From contig NZ_CP027668.1 of assembly GCF_003008515.1 (NCBI RefSeq), positions 2,844,001 to 2,908,000 of the forward strand: a stretch of 64,000 bases of DNA. Direction: 5' to 3'. The notes beneath the pieces are model-generated. The model made no database searches, was not told the origin of the DNA, and was given only the letters and a program-made list of their open reading frames with translations. Shown in pieces: positions 17,519-25,416 of this stretch. The stretch is from Phreatobacter cathodiphilus (GTDB taxonomy: Bacteria > Pseudomonadota > Alphaproteobacteria > Rhizobiales > Phreatobacteraceae). The number at the start of each line of letters is the position of its first letter. Positions within the stretch are counted from its first letter, which is position 1. A program made the position numbers and the translations under genes.

Positions 17519-18499
17519 ATGGCGGCGAATGCCCGAGCCCTCTGGTACGTCTCGCGCCGGACGGTAGACCTGCGCGACACAACGCTGGATGAACGCGGAC
17601 CTTCGGATGCCGAAATACGCATGATCTATAGCGGTGTCAGCCGTGGCACGGAAAGACTCGTCTTCAACGGCCTTGTCGCCGCACCGGAACGCGAGCGGAT
17701 GCGCTGTCCGATGCAGGAGGGAGACTTTCCCTTCCCGGTGAAATACGGCTACTGCGCCGTCGGCGAGGTGGAGGCCGGCCCGGACCATCTCGTCGGCCGC
17801 ACCGTCTTCACCCTGGCGCCGCACCAGACCCGCCTCCTCGCCCCCACCGACCGCGTCTCGGTCGTGCCGGTGCCCGAGGCCGTCCCCGCCCGCCGCGCCA
17901 TCCTCGCCGCCAATATGGAAACGGCGCTGAACGCGGTCTGGGATTCGGGCGTCGGCCCCGGCGACCGCGTCGTGGTGGTCGGCGGCGGCGTGCTCGGCCT
18001 GCTCGTCACCTTCATCGTCTCGCAGATCCCGGGCACCGAGGTGACGTTGGTCGACCCCGAACCCTCCCGCCGCGATTTCGCGAAGCTCTTCGGCGTCAAG
18101 TTCAGCAAGCCGCTGGACGGCCCGGCAGACTGCGACGTCGCCTTCCATGCCTCCGCCACGTCCGCGGGCCTCGCCTGCGCCCTCGCCTGCTGCGGCGACG
18201 AGGCGACCGTCGTCGAGCTCTCCTGGTTCGGCGACCAGGACCCGGCGGTGCCGCTCGGCGCCGGCTTCCATTCGAAGCGGCTGAAGCTGATCTCCTCGCA
18301 GGTGGGCATGGTCGCCACATCCAGGCGGCCGCGCTGGTCCTATGCGCGGCGGTTGGAAAAGGCGCTGAGCCTCCTCGCCGACGACCGCCTCGACCAGCTC
18401 ATCACCGCCGAGGTAGCCTTCGGCGACCTGCCAGCCGCCCTGCCGACAATCCTCGAGCCCGGCGCGCCCGGGCTCATGACGGCGGTGCGCTATGGCTGA
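17519..18499 (+). CDS. Alcohol dehydrogenase-like MDR-family reductase
   Basis: A 326-aa protein of the medium-chain dehydrogenase fold. Residues about 20-120 resemble the GroES-like domain, and about 140-270 the Rossmann domain with 'VVVVGGGVLGLLVTFIV' (GxGxxG). The usual catalytic-zinc GHE motif is not visible, so it may act without zinc or on an unusual substrate. It heads a five-gene operon divergent from mdoH (48 nt between the starts). Its 3' end overlaps the next gene by 8 nt. A redox step on the product of the pterin-synthase-like protein is inferred from context only. Confidence 0.82.
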   Translation: MAANARALWYVSRRTVDLRDTTLDERGPSDAEIRMIYSGVSRGTERLVFNGLVAAPERERMRCPMQEGDFPFPVKYGYCAVGEVEAGPDHLVGRTVFTLAPHQTRLLAPTDRVSVVPVPEAVPARRAILAANMETALNAVWDSGVGPGDRVVVVGGGVLGLLVTFIVSQIPGTEVTLVDPEPSRRDFAKLFGVKFSKPLDGPADCDVAFHASATSAGLACALACCGDEATVVELSWFGDQDPAVPLGAGFHSKRLKLISSQVGMVATSRRPRWSYARRLEKALSLLADDRLDQLITAEVAFGDLPAALPTILEPGAPGLMTAVRYG

Positions 18500-18953
18500 T
18501 CAGGCCGCGGATCGGGAGTTCGTCCCACCGCTCGTTCCGGAACTGGTGGTGACGGATCTCGACCGCAGCCTCGCCTTCTGGCTGGACGTCATGGGATTCC
18601 GCATCCGCTATCAGCGCCCGGAGCACCGCTTCGCCTATCTGATGCGCGGTGCCGCCCACGTCATGCTGGTCGAGCGGCGCCCGCCCGATCACGCCCGCGG
18701 CGAGACCTGGACGGGCGGCGCCCTCGAACCGCCATTCGGCCGCGGCATCAACTTTCAGATACAGGTCGACGACGTCGGTCCGGCGCTCGCCCTCCTCGCG
18801 CAGAAGAACTGGCCCCTGTTCCGTGAGCCGAGGGACGCCTGGTATCGTAAGGATGATGTCGAAGTGGGCCAGCGCGAGGTGATGTTCCAGGATCCGGACG
18901 GCTATCTCGTTCGTTTCGGTCAGTTCCTGGGCCAACGCCCTCTCTCCGCCTGA
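18492..18953 (+). CDS. VOC superfamily protein (bleomycin resistance/glyoxalase-like)
   Basis: A 153-aa protein with the vicinal-oxygen-chelate fold: 'PELVVTDLDRSLAFWLDVMGF' at the start (residues about 18-38) and 'VMFQDPDGYLVRFGQFLGQRP' at the end. The length and pattern match bleomycin-resistance-like proteins, which bind small aromatic ligands and often lack catalysis. It overlaps the reductase gene by 8 nt and precedes the pterin-synthase-like gene by 17 nt, so it is embedded in the operon. It could be a passenger, a ligand-binding/self-protection protein, or an enzyme of the pathway. Confidence 0.85.
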   Translation: MADQAADREFVPPLVPELVVTDLDRSLAFWLDVMGFRIRYQRPEHRFAYLMRGAAHVMLVERRPPDHARGETWTGGALEPPFGRGINFQIQVDDVGPALALLAQKNWPLFREPRDAWYRKDDVEVGQREVMFQDPDGYLVRFGQFLGQRPLSA

Positions 18954-18970
18954 CAGTCTTGGAGACACCC

Positions 18971-19381
18971 ATGTATTCCGTCGAAGTCCGCGACCGCATC
19001 ATGATCGCCCATTCCCTGCCCGATCCCTTCTTCGGGCCGGCCCAGGGCAAGCACGGCGCGAGCTTCGTGGTCGACGTGGCCTTTTTCCGCGAGACGCTGA
19101 CCGCGCAGAACGTCGTCGTCGACATCGGCGCGGCGCTGGACGTGCTCGGCAAGACGCTGAAGCGGCTCGCCTACCAGGACCTCGACACGCTGCCCGAATT
19201 CGCCGGCCAGCTCACGACCACCGAATTCCTCTGCAAATACGTCTTCGACCGCATGGCCGAGGCGGCGGCCTCGGGCGCGCTCGGGGCGGACGCCGCGGGC
19301 CTCGCCAAGATCCGCGTCACCCTCCACGAACACGACCTCGCCCGCGCCACCTTCGAGGCGCCGCTTGCCCGGCGGGCCTGA
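18971..19381 (+). CDS. 6-carboxytetrahydropterin/6-pyruvoyl-tetrahydropterin synthase-like protein, degenerate active site
   Basis: A 136-aa protein of the PTPS/QueD fold. The first zinc-ligand His is H14 in 'IMIAHSLPDPF', and the family's HGH motif appears as 'GKHGASF' (H28 kept, second His replaced by A30). The catalytic Cys that normally lies four residues before H28 is an Ala (A24). The C-terminal 'TLHEHDLARATFE' matches the family's substrate-binding Glu region. The ATG at 18971 is preferred over an in-frame TTG 12 nt earlier because GGAG lies at good spacing before it. Loss of Cys and a zinc ligand argues against normal PTPS or QueD activity. It sits with a glycosyltransferase and a methyltransferase. 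Confidence 0.85.
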   Translation: MYSVEVRDRIMIAHSLPDPFFGPAQGKHGASFVVDVAFFRETLTAQNVVVDIGAALDVLGKTLKRLAYQDLDTLPEFAGQLTTTEFLCKYVFDRMAEAAASGALGADAAGLAKIRVTLHEHDLARATFEAPLARRA

Positions 19382-19408
19382 TCCCGTGCGGCTTCGCGGG
19401 CGCCTGAC

Positions 19409-20497
19409 ATGACCCGGGCGGTCTTCGCCATTCCCGGCGACCTCGCGACGCCGACCGGCGGCTATCGCTATGACCGGGAGGTGCTGGCGAGAGCCGGCAC
19501 CAGCGGCGTCGACCTCGTCCACCTCGCCCTGCCCGGCAGCTATCCCAACCCTTCGGCCGACGATCTCCTGCGGACTGCCGGCGCCCTCGTCTCGCTGCCC
19601 GCCGGCGACGTCCTGCTCATCGACGGCCTCGCCTACGGCGCCCTGCCCGAAAGCATCTGCCTCTCGATCAAGAGCCCCATCGTGGCGCTGGTCCACCATC
19701 CCCTGGCGCTGGAGAGCGGCATTCCGCCGGAGGCGGCTGCGCGGCTCCGTGCCAGCGAGCGCACGGCCCTCGCCCATGCCCGCGCCGTCATCGTCACCAG
19801 CCGCTCCACCGCCCGCATTCTCGCCGAAGACTACGACGTCGCGCCCGACCGCATCACGGTGGCGGAACCCGGCACCGAACCGGTCCCGCGCGCCGGCGGC
19901 TCGGGCGAGCCGGCTCCCGTGATCCTGGCGGTCGGCGCGCTCTCGCCGCGCAAGGGTTACGACGTCCTAGTCGAGGCGCTCGCCCGGCTCGGGGGCGAAG
20001 CCTGGCGCCTGGTGATCGCCGGCGCCCGCGACCGCAGCCCCGACACCGACGCGGCCTTGCAGGCCGCCGTCGCCCGCCACGGGCTCGCCCGGCGGATCAC
20101 CCTCGCCGGGGCCGTCAGCGACGCCGAACTCGACCGTCTCTACGACGGCGCCGACATCTTCGTCCTGCCCTCGCGCTACGAGGGCTACGGCATGGTGCTT
20201 GGCGAGGCCATGGCGCGCGGCCTTCCCATCGTCACCACCACCGGCGGCGCCGCTGCCGAGACCGTGCCCGAAGGCGCGGCCATCAAGGTGCCGCCCGGCG
20301 ACGCCCGGGCGCTCGCCTCCGGCCTCTCCCGCCTCATCGCCAGCCGCCGCCTGCGCGCCGACTACGCCGACCGGGCCTTCAGGGCCGGCGAGGCCCTGCC
20401 CGGCTGGGACGACACGGCGCGCATCGTCGCCGGTGTCCTCGCCCGCGCCGGTGCCGACCCGGGCCATCCCGCGACGCAGGAAGGATCCTCTCGATGA
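19409..20497 (+). CDS. GT4 family glycosyltransferase
   Basis: A 362-aa GT-B fold glycosyltransferase. The C-terminal half carries the GT4 donor-site motif 'PSRYEGYGMVLGEAMARGLPIV' (residues about 253-274) with the ExxxxxxxE pattern. 'VGALSPRKGYDVLVEAL' near 172 is the usual start of the second domain. No membrane segment is seen, so it is probably cytosolic. It lies 27 nt after the pterin-synthase-like gene and overlaps the methyltransferase as ATGA. In this operon it may glycosylate a small molecule rather than a polysaccharide (inference). Confidence 0.9.
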   Translation: MTRAVFAIPGDLATPTGGYRYDREVLARAGTSGVDLVHLALPGSYPNPSADDLLRTAGALVSLPAGDVLLIDGLAYGALPESICLSIKSPIVALVHHPLALESGIPPEAAARLRASERTALAHARAVIVTSRSTARILAEDYDVAPDRITVAEPGTEPVPRAGGSGEPAPVILAVGALSPRKGYDVLVEALARLGGEAWRLVIAGARDRSPDTDAALQAAVARHGLARRITLAGAVSDAELDRLYDGADIFVLPSRYEGYGMVLGEAMARGLPIVTTTGGAAAETVPEGAAIKVPPGDARALASGLSRLIASRRLRADYADRAFRAGEALPGWDDTARIVAGVLARAGADPGHPATQEGSSR

Positions 20498-21330
20498 GCT
20501 TCTCACCCGAATGGCTCGCCCTGCGCGAGCCGGCGGACCACGCCGCCCGCTCGACCGACCTCATGGCCCGCCTCGCTCGACACTTTGCCGGCCGGGACCG
20601 CATCAACGTCGTCGACCTCGGCTGCGGAGCAGGCTCGAACCTGCGCGGCACCTTCGCCGCCCTGCCGGACGTGCAGGACTGGCGCCTCGTCGACTATGAT
20701 CCCGCCCTTCTCGCCGCCGCCCGCGCCCGCCTTGCCGCCTGGGCCGACGAGGCCCACGCCGACGGCGACCGCCTCCTGCTGCGCAAGGACGGCAAGGCCC
20801 TCTCGGTCGCCTTCCACCAGGCCGACCTCACCCGCGATCTCGCGACGGCGCTCCCCGAGAGCGCCGACCTCGTCACCGCCGCGGCGCTCTTCGACCTCGT
20901 CTCGCCCACCTGGATCGACGGCTTCGTCGCCCACCTCGCGCGCCGGCGCCTGCCGCTCTACACCGTGCTGACCTATGACGGCACCGAGCGCTGGGACCCG
21001 CCCCATCCGGCAGACGCGGCCATGCTGGCGGCCTTCCACGCCCACCAGGCGACCGACAAGGGCTTCGGGCCCGCCGCCGGCCCGAAGGCCACCCGGGCCA
21101 TGGCCGAGGCCTTCGCGGCCGCCGGCTACGACGTCGCCCGCGCACCGAGCCCGTGGGAGCTCGGGCCCGCCTTCGCCGATCTCGCGCGCGAGCTGGTGAC
21201 CGGCTTCGCCGGCGCCGTCCGCGAGACCGGCCGCGTTCCGGAGGCGGACATTGCCGGCTGGCTCGCCGCCCGCAGGACCCGCGTCACCTGCCATGTCGGC
21301 CACGAGGATCTCTTCGCCGTTCCGCGCTGA
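20494..21330 (+). CDS. Class I SAM-dependent methyltransferase
   Basis: A 278-aa protein with the SAM-binding motif 'NVVDLGCGAGSNLRGTFAAL' near residues 35-54 and acidic motif II 'WRLVDYDPALLAAARARL' near 60-77. It is the last gene of the operon, coupled to the GT4 gene and followed directly by a strong hairpin terminator. The acceptor is unknown. The ordered set reductase, VOC, PTPS-like, GT and methyltransferase suggests tailoring of a glycosylated, methylated metabolite. Confidence 0.88.
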   Translation: MSFSPEWLALREPADHAARSTDLMARLARHFAGRDRINVVDLGCGAGSNLRGTFAALPDVQDWRLVDYDPALLAAARARLAAWADEAHADGDRLLLRKDGKALSVAFHQADLTRDLATALPESADLVTAAALFDLVSPTWIDGFVAHLARRRLPLYTVLTYDGTERWDPPHPADAAMLAAFHAHQATDKGFGPAAGPKATRAMAEAFAAAGYDVARAPSPWELGPAFADLARELVTGFAGAVRETGRVPEADIAGWLAARRTRVTCHVGHEDLFAVPR

Positions 21331-21343
21331 CGCCCGGACGCAC

Positions 21344-21372
21344 GAAAGCCCCGGTGCATGGCCGGGGCTTTC
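21344..21372 (+). terminator. Hairpin terminator of the PTPS-like operon
   Basis: A perfect 11-bp stem, GAAAGCCCCGG with CCGGGGCTTTC, and a 7-nt loop, only 13 nt after the methyltransferase stop. The AAAG/CTTT ends make it potentially active in both directions. Confidence 0.8.
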
Positions 21373-21418
21373 ATCTGACGAGGCCTGGAGGGAAGCCCCG
21401 CAGATCGGGGGTCTGCGA

Positions 21419-21679
21419 TCACTCGCAGACGCGGACGGTGCGGCGCTCCGGGCCGTAGGGGCCGTCGACCCAGCGGCGGGTCAGGTAGCAGTCGGAGGCG
21501 TAGGCGCGGGAGTTGGCGGCGGCGATGGCCCCGCCGACGATGAGGCCGGTGGCGAGGGCACCGACGCCGAAGCCGATGTGGCGGCGGTGGAACGGGCCGG
21601 CCTCGGCCTGGGAAGCGACGCCGACCGACATGGTGGCGACGGCGAGGGCGGCGATGGCGAAGGTCTTGAAGCGGTTCAT
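21419..21679 (-). CDS. Small secreted/surface protein with glycine-rich hydrophobic segment
   Basis: An 86-aa protein with a signal peptide (MNRFKTFAIAALAVATMSVG, cleavage near AEAG). A short His/Arg patch follows, then a Gly/Ala-rich hydrophobic stretch (GFGVGALATGLIVGGAIAAA) and a C-terminal part with two Cys and 'YGPERRTVRVCE'. This pattern is common in small hypothetical proteins of Hyphomicrobiales. AGGGGA lies 7 nt before the ATG. Function unknown. Confidence 0.75.
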   Translation of the reverse strand: MNRFKTFAIAALAVATMSVGVASQAEAGPFHRRHIGFGVGALATGLIVGGAIAAANSRAYASDCYLTRRWVDGPYGPERRTVRVCE

Positions 21680-21755
21680 GGCAGGTCCCCTTGGGTCCGG
21701 TGTGGGGCTCGTTGCGCCCCGATATCCATGGGTCGCGGCCTGCCGGAAAAAGGTT

Positions 21756-21791
21756 CGGGCCCGCCGCGTTTTTTTTTTCGCAGCGGGCCCG
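21756..21791 (-). terminator. Stem-loop after fabI
   Basis: CGGGCCCGC and GCGGGCCCG form a perfect 9-bp stem around an 18-nt loop that contains a run of ten T (plus strand) at 21769-21778. On the minus strand the stem is followed by AACCTTTTT, so it can end the fabABI transcript. The unusually large A10 loop is odd for a terminator. Confidence 0.5.
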
Positions 21792-21818
21792 AGGATGGAA
21801 ACGGTGGTGCGCGAGTCG

Positions 21819-22676
21819 CTACTCGGCGGCTTCGCCAGAGCGGCGGCCCGCCGCGTCCTCCACCGCCTGTTCGGCGGCGTCCAGCGTCTTCAGCGCCTCG
21901 GGGCGCGGCATGGAGATGATGTTGTAGCCGGAATCGACGTGGTGGATCTCACCGGTCACCCCGCCGGAGAGATCCGACAGGAGGTAGAGGGCCGAGCCGC
22001 CGATGTCGTCCAGCGACACGGTCTTGCGCAGCGGCGCATGGCGCTTCTGGAAATTGAACATCAGCCGCGCATCGGAAATACCGGCTCCCGCCAGCGTCCT
22101 CACGGGACCTGGCGACAGCGCGTTGACGCGGATGCCGAGCGGGCCGTAATCGGCGGCGAGATAGCGCACCGAGGCCTCGAGCCCCGCCTTGGCGACGCCC
22201 ATGACGTTGTAGTTCGGCATGACGCGCGTCGAGCCGCCATAGGTCAGCGTCAGCATGGTGCCGCCCGGCTGCATCAGCGCCGCCGCCCGCTTGGCGATCT
22301 CCGTGAAGGAGAAGCAGGAGATCACCATGGTGCGCGAGAAGTTCTCGCGGGTGGTGTCGGCATAGCGGCCCTTGAGCTCGTTCTTGTCGGAAAAGCCGAT
22401 GGCGTGGACGACGAAGTCGAGCCCGCCCCAGGTCTCCGCCAGACGGGCGAAGGTGGCGTCGACGCTGGCGATGTCCTCGACATCGCAGGGAATCACCAGC
22501 GGCGTCCCCAGGCTCTCCGCCAGCGGCTTGACGCGCTTGCCGAGCGCCTCGCCCTGATAGGTGAAGGCGAGTTCCGCGCCGTGGGCCGCGAGCGTGCGCG
22601 CGATCCCCCAGGCGATGGAATGGTCGTTGGCCACTCCCATGATCAGGCCGCGGCGGCCCTTCATCAATGCGGTCAC
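21819..22676 (-). CDS. fabI: Enoyl-[acyl-carrier-protein] reductase (NADH)
   Basis: A 285-aa SDR-fold enzyme reducing trans-2-enoyl-ACP in fatty acid elongation. The FabI start motif 'GLIMGVANDHSIAWGIA' binds NADH, and the catalytic Tyr-x6-Lys is seen as 'YNVMGVAK' near residue 158. The GTG start is chosen because GAGGAGG lies at ideal distance before it and the resulting N-terminus (MTALMKGRRG) matches alphaproteobacterial FabI. An ATG four codons further in is the alternative. It is the last gene of fabA-fabB-fabI; a 154-nt gap separates it from fabB. Confidence 0.94.
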   Translation of the reverse strand: MTALMKGRRGLIMGVANDHSIAWGIARTLAAHGAELAFTYQGEALGKRVKPLAESLGTPLVIPCDVEDIASVDATFARLAETWGGLDFVVHAIGFSDKNELKGRYADTTRENFSRTMVISCFSFTEIAKRAAALMQPGGTMLTLTYGGSTRVMPNYNVMGVAKAGLEASVRYLAADYGPLGIRVNALSPGPVRTLAGAGISDARLMFNFQKRHAPLRKTVSLDDIGGSALYLLSDLSGGVTGEIHHVDSGYNIISMPRPEALKTLDAAEQAVEDAAGRRSGEAAE

Positions 22677-22830
22677 GCGTGACCTCCTCGCTTCATTGTC
22701 GGCGTCCGGGCCGCGAGCGACGACCCGCAGATGGGGATGCGCGAAACGGTCTGTCCACATGGGCGTCCCTTGCGAGGTGACGGGTCCACGAGGCTTGCCA
22801 TTCTTCTGCGACCGTCCGGTGACGGCGCGC

Positions 22831-24057
22831 TCATGCGTCCACGTGCTTGAGAACGATGGTGGCGTTGGTGCCGCCGAAACCGAAGGAGTTCGACAGGACC
22901 ACGCCGAGCTTCGCATCGTCGATGCGCTTGCGCACGATGTTCATGTCGGCGACCTCCGGGTCGATCTCCTCGATATGGGCGCTCTCGCAGATGAAGCCGT
23001 TGTTCATCATCAAGAGCGAGTAGATCGCCTCCTGAACGCCGGTGGCGCCCAGCGAATGGCCGGTGAGCGACTTCGTCGCCGAGATCGGCGGGCTCTTGTC
23101 GGCACCGCCGAAGACTTCGCGGATCGCCTCGATCTCCTTGAGGTCGCCGACCGGCGTGGAGGTGCCGTGCGGGTTGATGTAGTCGACCTTCGGGCCGACG
23201 CCCTGGAGCGCCATCTTCATGCAGCGCACCGCGCCCTCGCCCGAGGGGGCCACCATGTCGTAGCCGTCGGAGGTCGCGCCATAGCCGGCGATTTCGGCAT
23301 AGATCTTCGCGCCGCGCGCCTTGGCGTGCTCGTACTCCTCCAGCACCACGACGCCGGCGCCGCCGGCGATGACGAAACCGTCGCGGTTGGCGTCATAGGC
23401 GCGCGAGGCGGTGGAGGGCCGGTCGTTATACTTGGACGACATGGCGCCCATGGCGTCGAACAGCACGGAGAGCGTCCAGTCGAGCTCCTCGCAGCCGCCG
23501 GCGAACACCACGTCCTGCTTGCCCCACTGGATCATCTCGTAGGCGTTGCCGATGCAGTGATTCGAGGTCGCGCAGGCCGAGGAAATCGAATAGTTCACGC
23601 CCTTGATCTTGAACCAAGTGGCGAGAGTCGCCGAGGCCGTCGACGACATGGCCTTCGGCACGGCGAAGGGGCCGACGCGCTTGGAATTGCCGCTCTCCTT
23701 GGCCTTCTCGTAGGCGTCGATGAGGGCGCGGGTGGACGGGCCGCCCGAGCCCATGATGATGCCGGTCCGCTCGTTGGAGATGTCCGACTGCTCGAGGCCC
23801 GAATCGAGGATCGCCTGGTCCATCGCGACGTGATTCCAGCCGGAGCCGCCGCCGTGGAAGCGCATGGCGCGACGGTCGAGGATGGAGGCCGGATCGAGCG
23901 TCGGCGCGCCCGAGACCTGCGAGCGGAAACCGTGCTCGACGAAGGCGGGATCGAGCGCGATACCGCTCTTGGCTTCGCGGAGCGAGGCCAGGACCTCGTT
24001 GGTGTTGTTGCCGATGGACGACACGATGCCCATTCCGGTGACGACGACGCGGCGCAT
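22831..24057 (-). CDS. fabB: 3-oxoacyl-ACP synthase I (FabB)
   Basis: A 408-aa condensing enzyme. The start '[33 protein letters not shown]' follows E. coli FabB closely. The catalytic triad is visible: Cys in '[12 protein letters not shown]', His in '[11 protein letters not shown]' and His in '[11 protein letters not shown]'. FabB elongates the cis-3-decenoyl-ACP made by FabA and so is needed for unsaturated fatty acids. The ATG has AGAGG upstream. It follows fabA after 55 nt. Confidence 0.95.
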   Translation of the reverse strand: MRRVVVTGMGIVSSIGNNTNEVLASLREAKSGIALDPAFVEHGFRSQVSGAPTLDPASILDRRAMRFHGGGSGWNHVAMDQAILDSGLEQSDISNERTGIIMGSGGPSTRALIDAYEKAKESGNSKRVGPFAVPKAMSSTASATLATWFKIKGVNYSISSACATSNHCIGNAYEMIQWGKQDVVFAGGCEELDWTLSVLFDAMGAMSSKYNDRPSTASRAYDANRDGFVIAGGAGVVVLEEYEHAKARGAKIYAEIAGYGATSDGYDMVAPSGEGAVRCMKMALQGVGPKVDYINPHGTSTPVGDLKEIEAIREVFGGADKSPPISATKSLTGHSLGATGVQEAIYSLLMMNNGFICESAHIEEIDPEVADMNIVRKRIDDAKLGVVLSNSFGFGGTNATIVLKHVDA

Positions 24058-24112
24058 GGGGGCCTCTTGCGTTGCGGACCGCGGGGCGGCCCTGGAATCT
24101 CGGTGCGGGCGA

Positions 24113-24625
24113 TCAGGCGGCCGTGGTGAAGAGGCCGACCCGCATGTCCTTGACCTCATATATGCGCTTGCCGTCCGCCTCCAACCACCCGTCGGCGATG
24201 CCGAGCACCAGCTTCGACTTGAAGACGCGCTTGAAGTCGACGCCGTAGACCACCTTCTTCGTGGTCGGCAGCACCTGTTCGGAGAATTTCACCTCGCCGA
24301 CGCCGAGCGCGCGGCCGCGTCCCGGCAGGCCGAGCCAGCCGAGGTGGAAACCGGTGAGCTGCCACAGCGCGTCGAGGCCGAGGCAGCCCGGCATGACCGG
24401 GTCGCCCTTGAAGTGGCAGGGGAAGAACCAGAGGTCCGGCCGGATGTCGAACTCGGCGACCACATGGCCCTTGTTGTTCGCCCCCCCGGTCTCGCCGATC
24501 GAGGTGATACGGTCGAACATCAGCATGGGGGGCAGGGGAAGCTGGGCGTTTCCGGGACCGAACAGCTCGCCCCGGCCACAGGCCAGGAGCTCTTCGTAGG
24601 TGAAACTCGACTTGCGTTCGGTCAT
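24113..24625 (-). CDS. fabA: 3-hydroxydecanoyl-ACP dehydratase/isomerase
   Basis: A 170-aa hot-dog-fold enzyme that dehydrates 3-hydroxydecanoyl-ACP and isomerises the double bond, the entry to unsaturated fatty acids. The active-site region '[24 protein letters not shown]' carries the catalytic His and Asp, and the start '[21 protein letters not shown]' is typical. The ATG at this position gives the standard family length; longer in-frame starts do not fit. It is first in fabA-fabB-fabI and divergent from irr across 196 nt. Confidence 0.95.
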   Translation of the reverse strand: MTERKSSFTYEELLACGRGELFGPGNAQLPLPPMLMFDRITSIGETGGANNKGHVVAEFDIRPDLWFFPCHFKGDPVMPGCLGLDALWQLTGFHLGWLGLPGRGRALGVGEVKFSEQVLPTTKKVVYGVDFKRVFKSKLVLGIADGWLEADGKRIYEVKDMRVGLFTTAA

Positions 24626-24786
24626 TGCGTGCAGGATCCGCCTTGTGTCGGCCGGTCTCCCGGCGCCGATCGGGCTGCTGTCTAACACAGGGGTTCAGGA
24701 GGGGCAAAAGGCCTGCCGGCTCCGCCTGAGGGGGGAGACGGCCGTCCGGAACCACCCGCCTCGCCGCCCGCGCCGGCGCGGGCGTC

Positions 24787-24803
24787 TTGCGAACAGATCG
24801 CAA
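24787..24803. promoter_or_regulatory. Perfect inverted repeat upstream of irr
   Basis: TTGCGA-ACAGA-TCGCAA is a perfect 6+6 dyad ending 18 nt before the irr start codon, in the intergenic region shared with fabA. It differs from the published Irr (ICE) consensus, so the factor is uncertain; a Fur-family regulator or autoregulation are candidates. Confidence 0.5.
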
Positions 24804-24821
24804 TGTTCCTAGAATGGCATC

Positions 24822-25346
24822 ATGACTGTCCGAACCCTCATCGACGTGACCTATCAGGACGCCGTACCGCCCGCGGACGGCAAGCTGTCGGCGCATGACC
24901 GCGTCAGCCTGCTGCAGAAGACGGGCTGCCCCATCCACGACGTGCGCACCATGCTGCGCGAGGTGGGCCTGCGCCCGACCCGCCAGCGCATGGCGCTCGG
25001 CTGGATCCTCTTCGCCAAGGGTGACCGGCACGTCACCGCCGAGATGCTCTACGACGAGGCCACCAAGGCGCGCGTGCCCGTCTCGCTGGCCACCGTCTAC
25101 AACACGCTGCACCAGTTCACCGAGGCCGGCCTGCTGCGCGAGATCGCGGTGGACGGGTCCAAGGCCTATTTCGACACCAACCTGTCCGACCATCACCACT
25201 TCATCGTGGAAGGCGAGACGACGGTCTTCGACATTCCCGGCCCGCACGTGGCTGTGGACAAGCTGCCCCAGGCCCCCGAGGGCTACGAGGTGGCACGCGT
25301 CGACGTGGTGGTGCGCCTGCGCCGCAAGGACGGCCAGGACAACTGA
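24822..25346 (+). CDS. irr: Iron response regulator Irr (Fur superfamily) with haem regulatory motif
   Basis: A 174-aa Fur-family regulator. 'GCPIHDVRTMLREVGLRPTRQRMALGW' (residues about 35-61) keeps the Cys-Pro haem regulatory motif known from Bradyrhizobium Irr, where haem binding triggers degradation. The DNA-recognition helix region is 'VSLATVYNTLHQFTEAGLL'. 'DHHHFIVEGE' carries the histidine cluster that forms the second haem site. In Hyphomicrobiales Irr controls iron uptake and haem synthesis. It is divergent from fabA and followed by a strong terminator, so it is monocistronic. Confidence 0.93.
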   Translation: MTVRTLIDVTYQDAVPPADGKLSAHDRVSLLQKTGCPIHDVRTMLREVGLRPTRQRMALGWILFAKGDRHVTAEMLYDEATKARVPVSLATVYNTLHQFTEAGLLREIAVDGSKAYFDTNLSDHHHFIVEGETTVFDIPGPHVAVDKLPQAPEGYEVARVDVVVRLRRKDGQDN

Positions 25347-25371
25347 TCACCCTTCCGGGTTTGCCGACCGA

Positions 25372-25402
25372 GGGCCACCGCCACGGGCGCGTGGCCCTTT
25401 TT
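25372..25402 (+). terminator. Rho-independent terminator of irr
   Basis: GGGCCAC and GTGGCCC pair around a GC-rich loop and are followed at once by TTTTT, 26 nt after the irr stop. Confidence 0.8.
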
Positions 25403-25416
25403 CGTGCGGGTCTGCG

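Noticed and set aside
22561-24129. Plus-strand open frame of 522 codons
   Set aside because: Antisense to fabI and fabB, which have intact catalytic motifs on the other strand.
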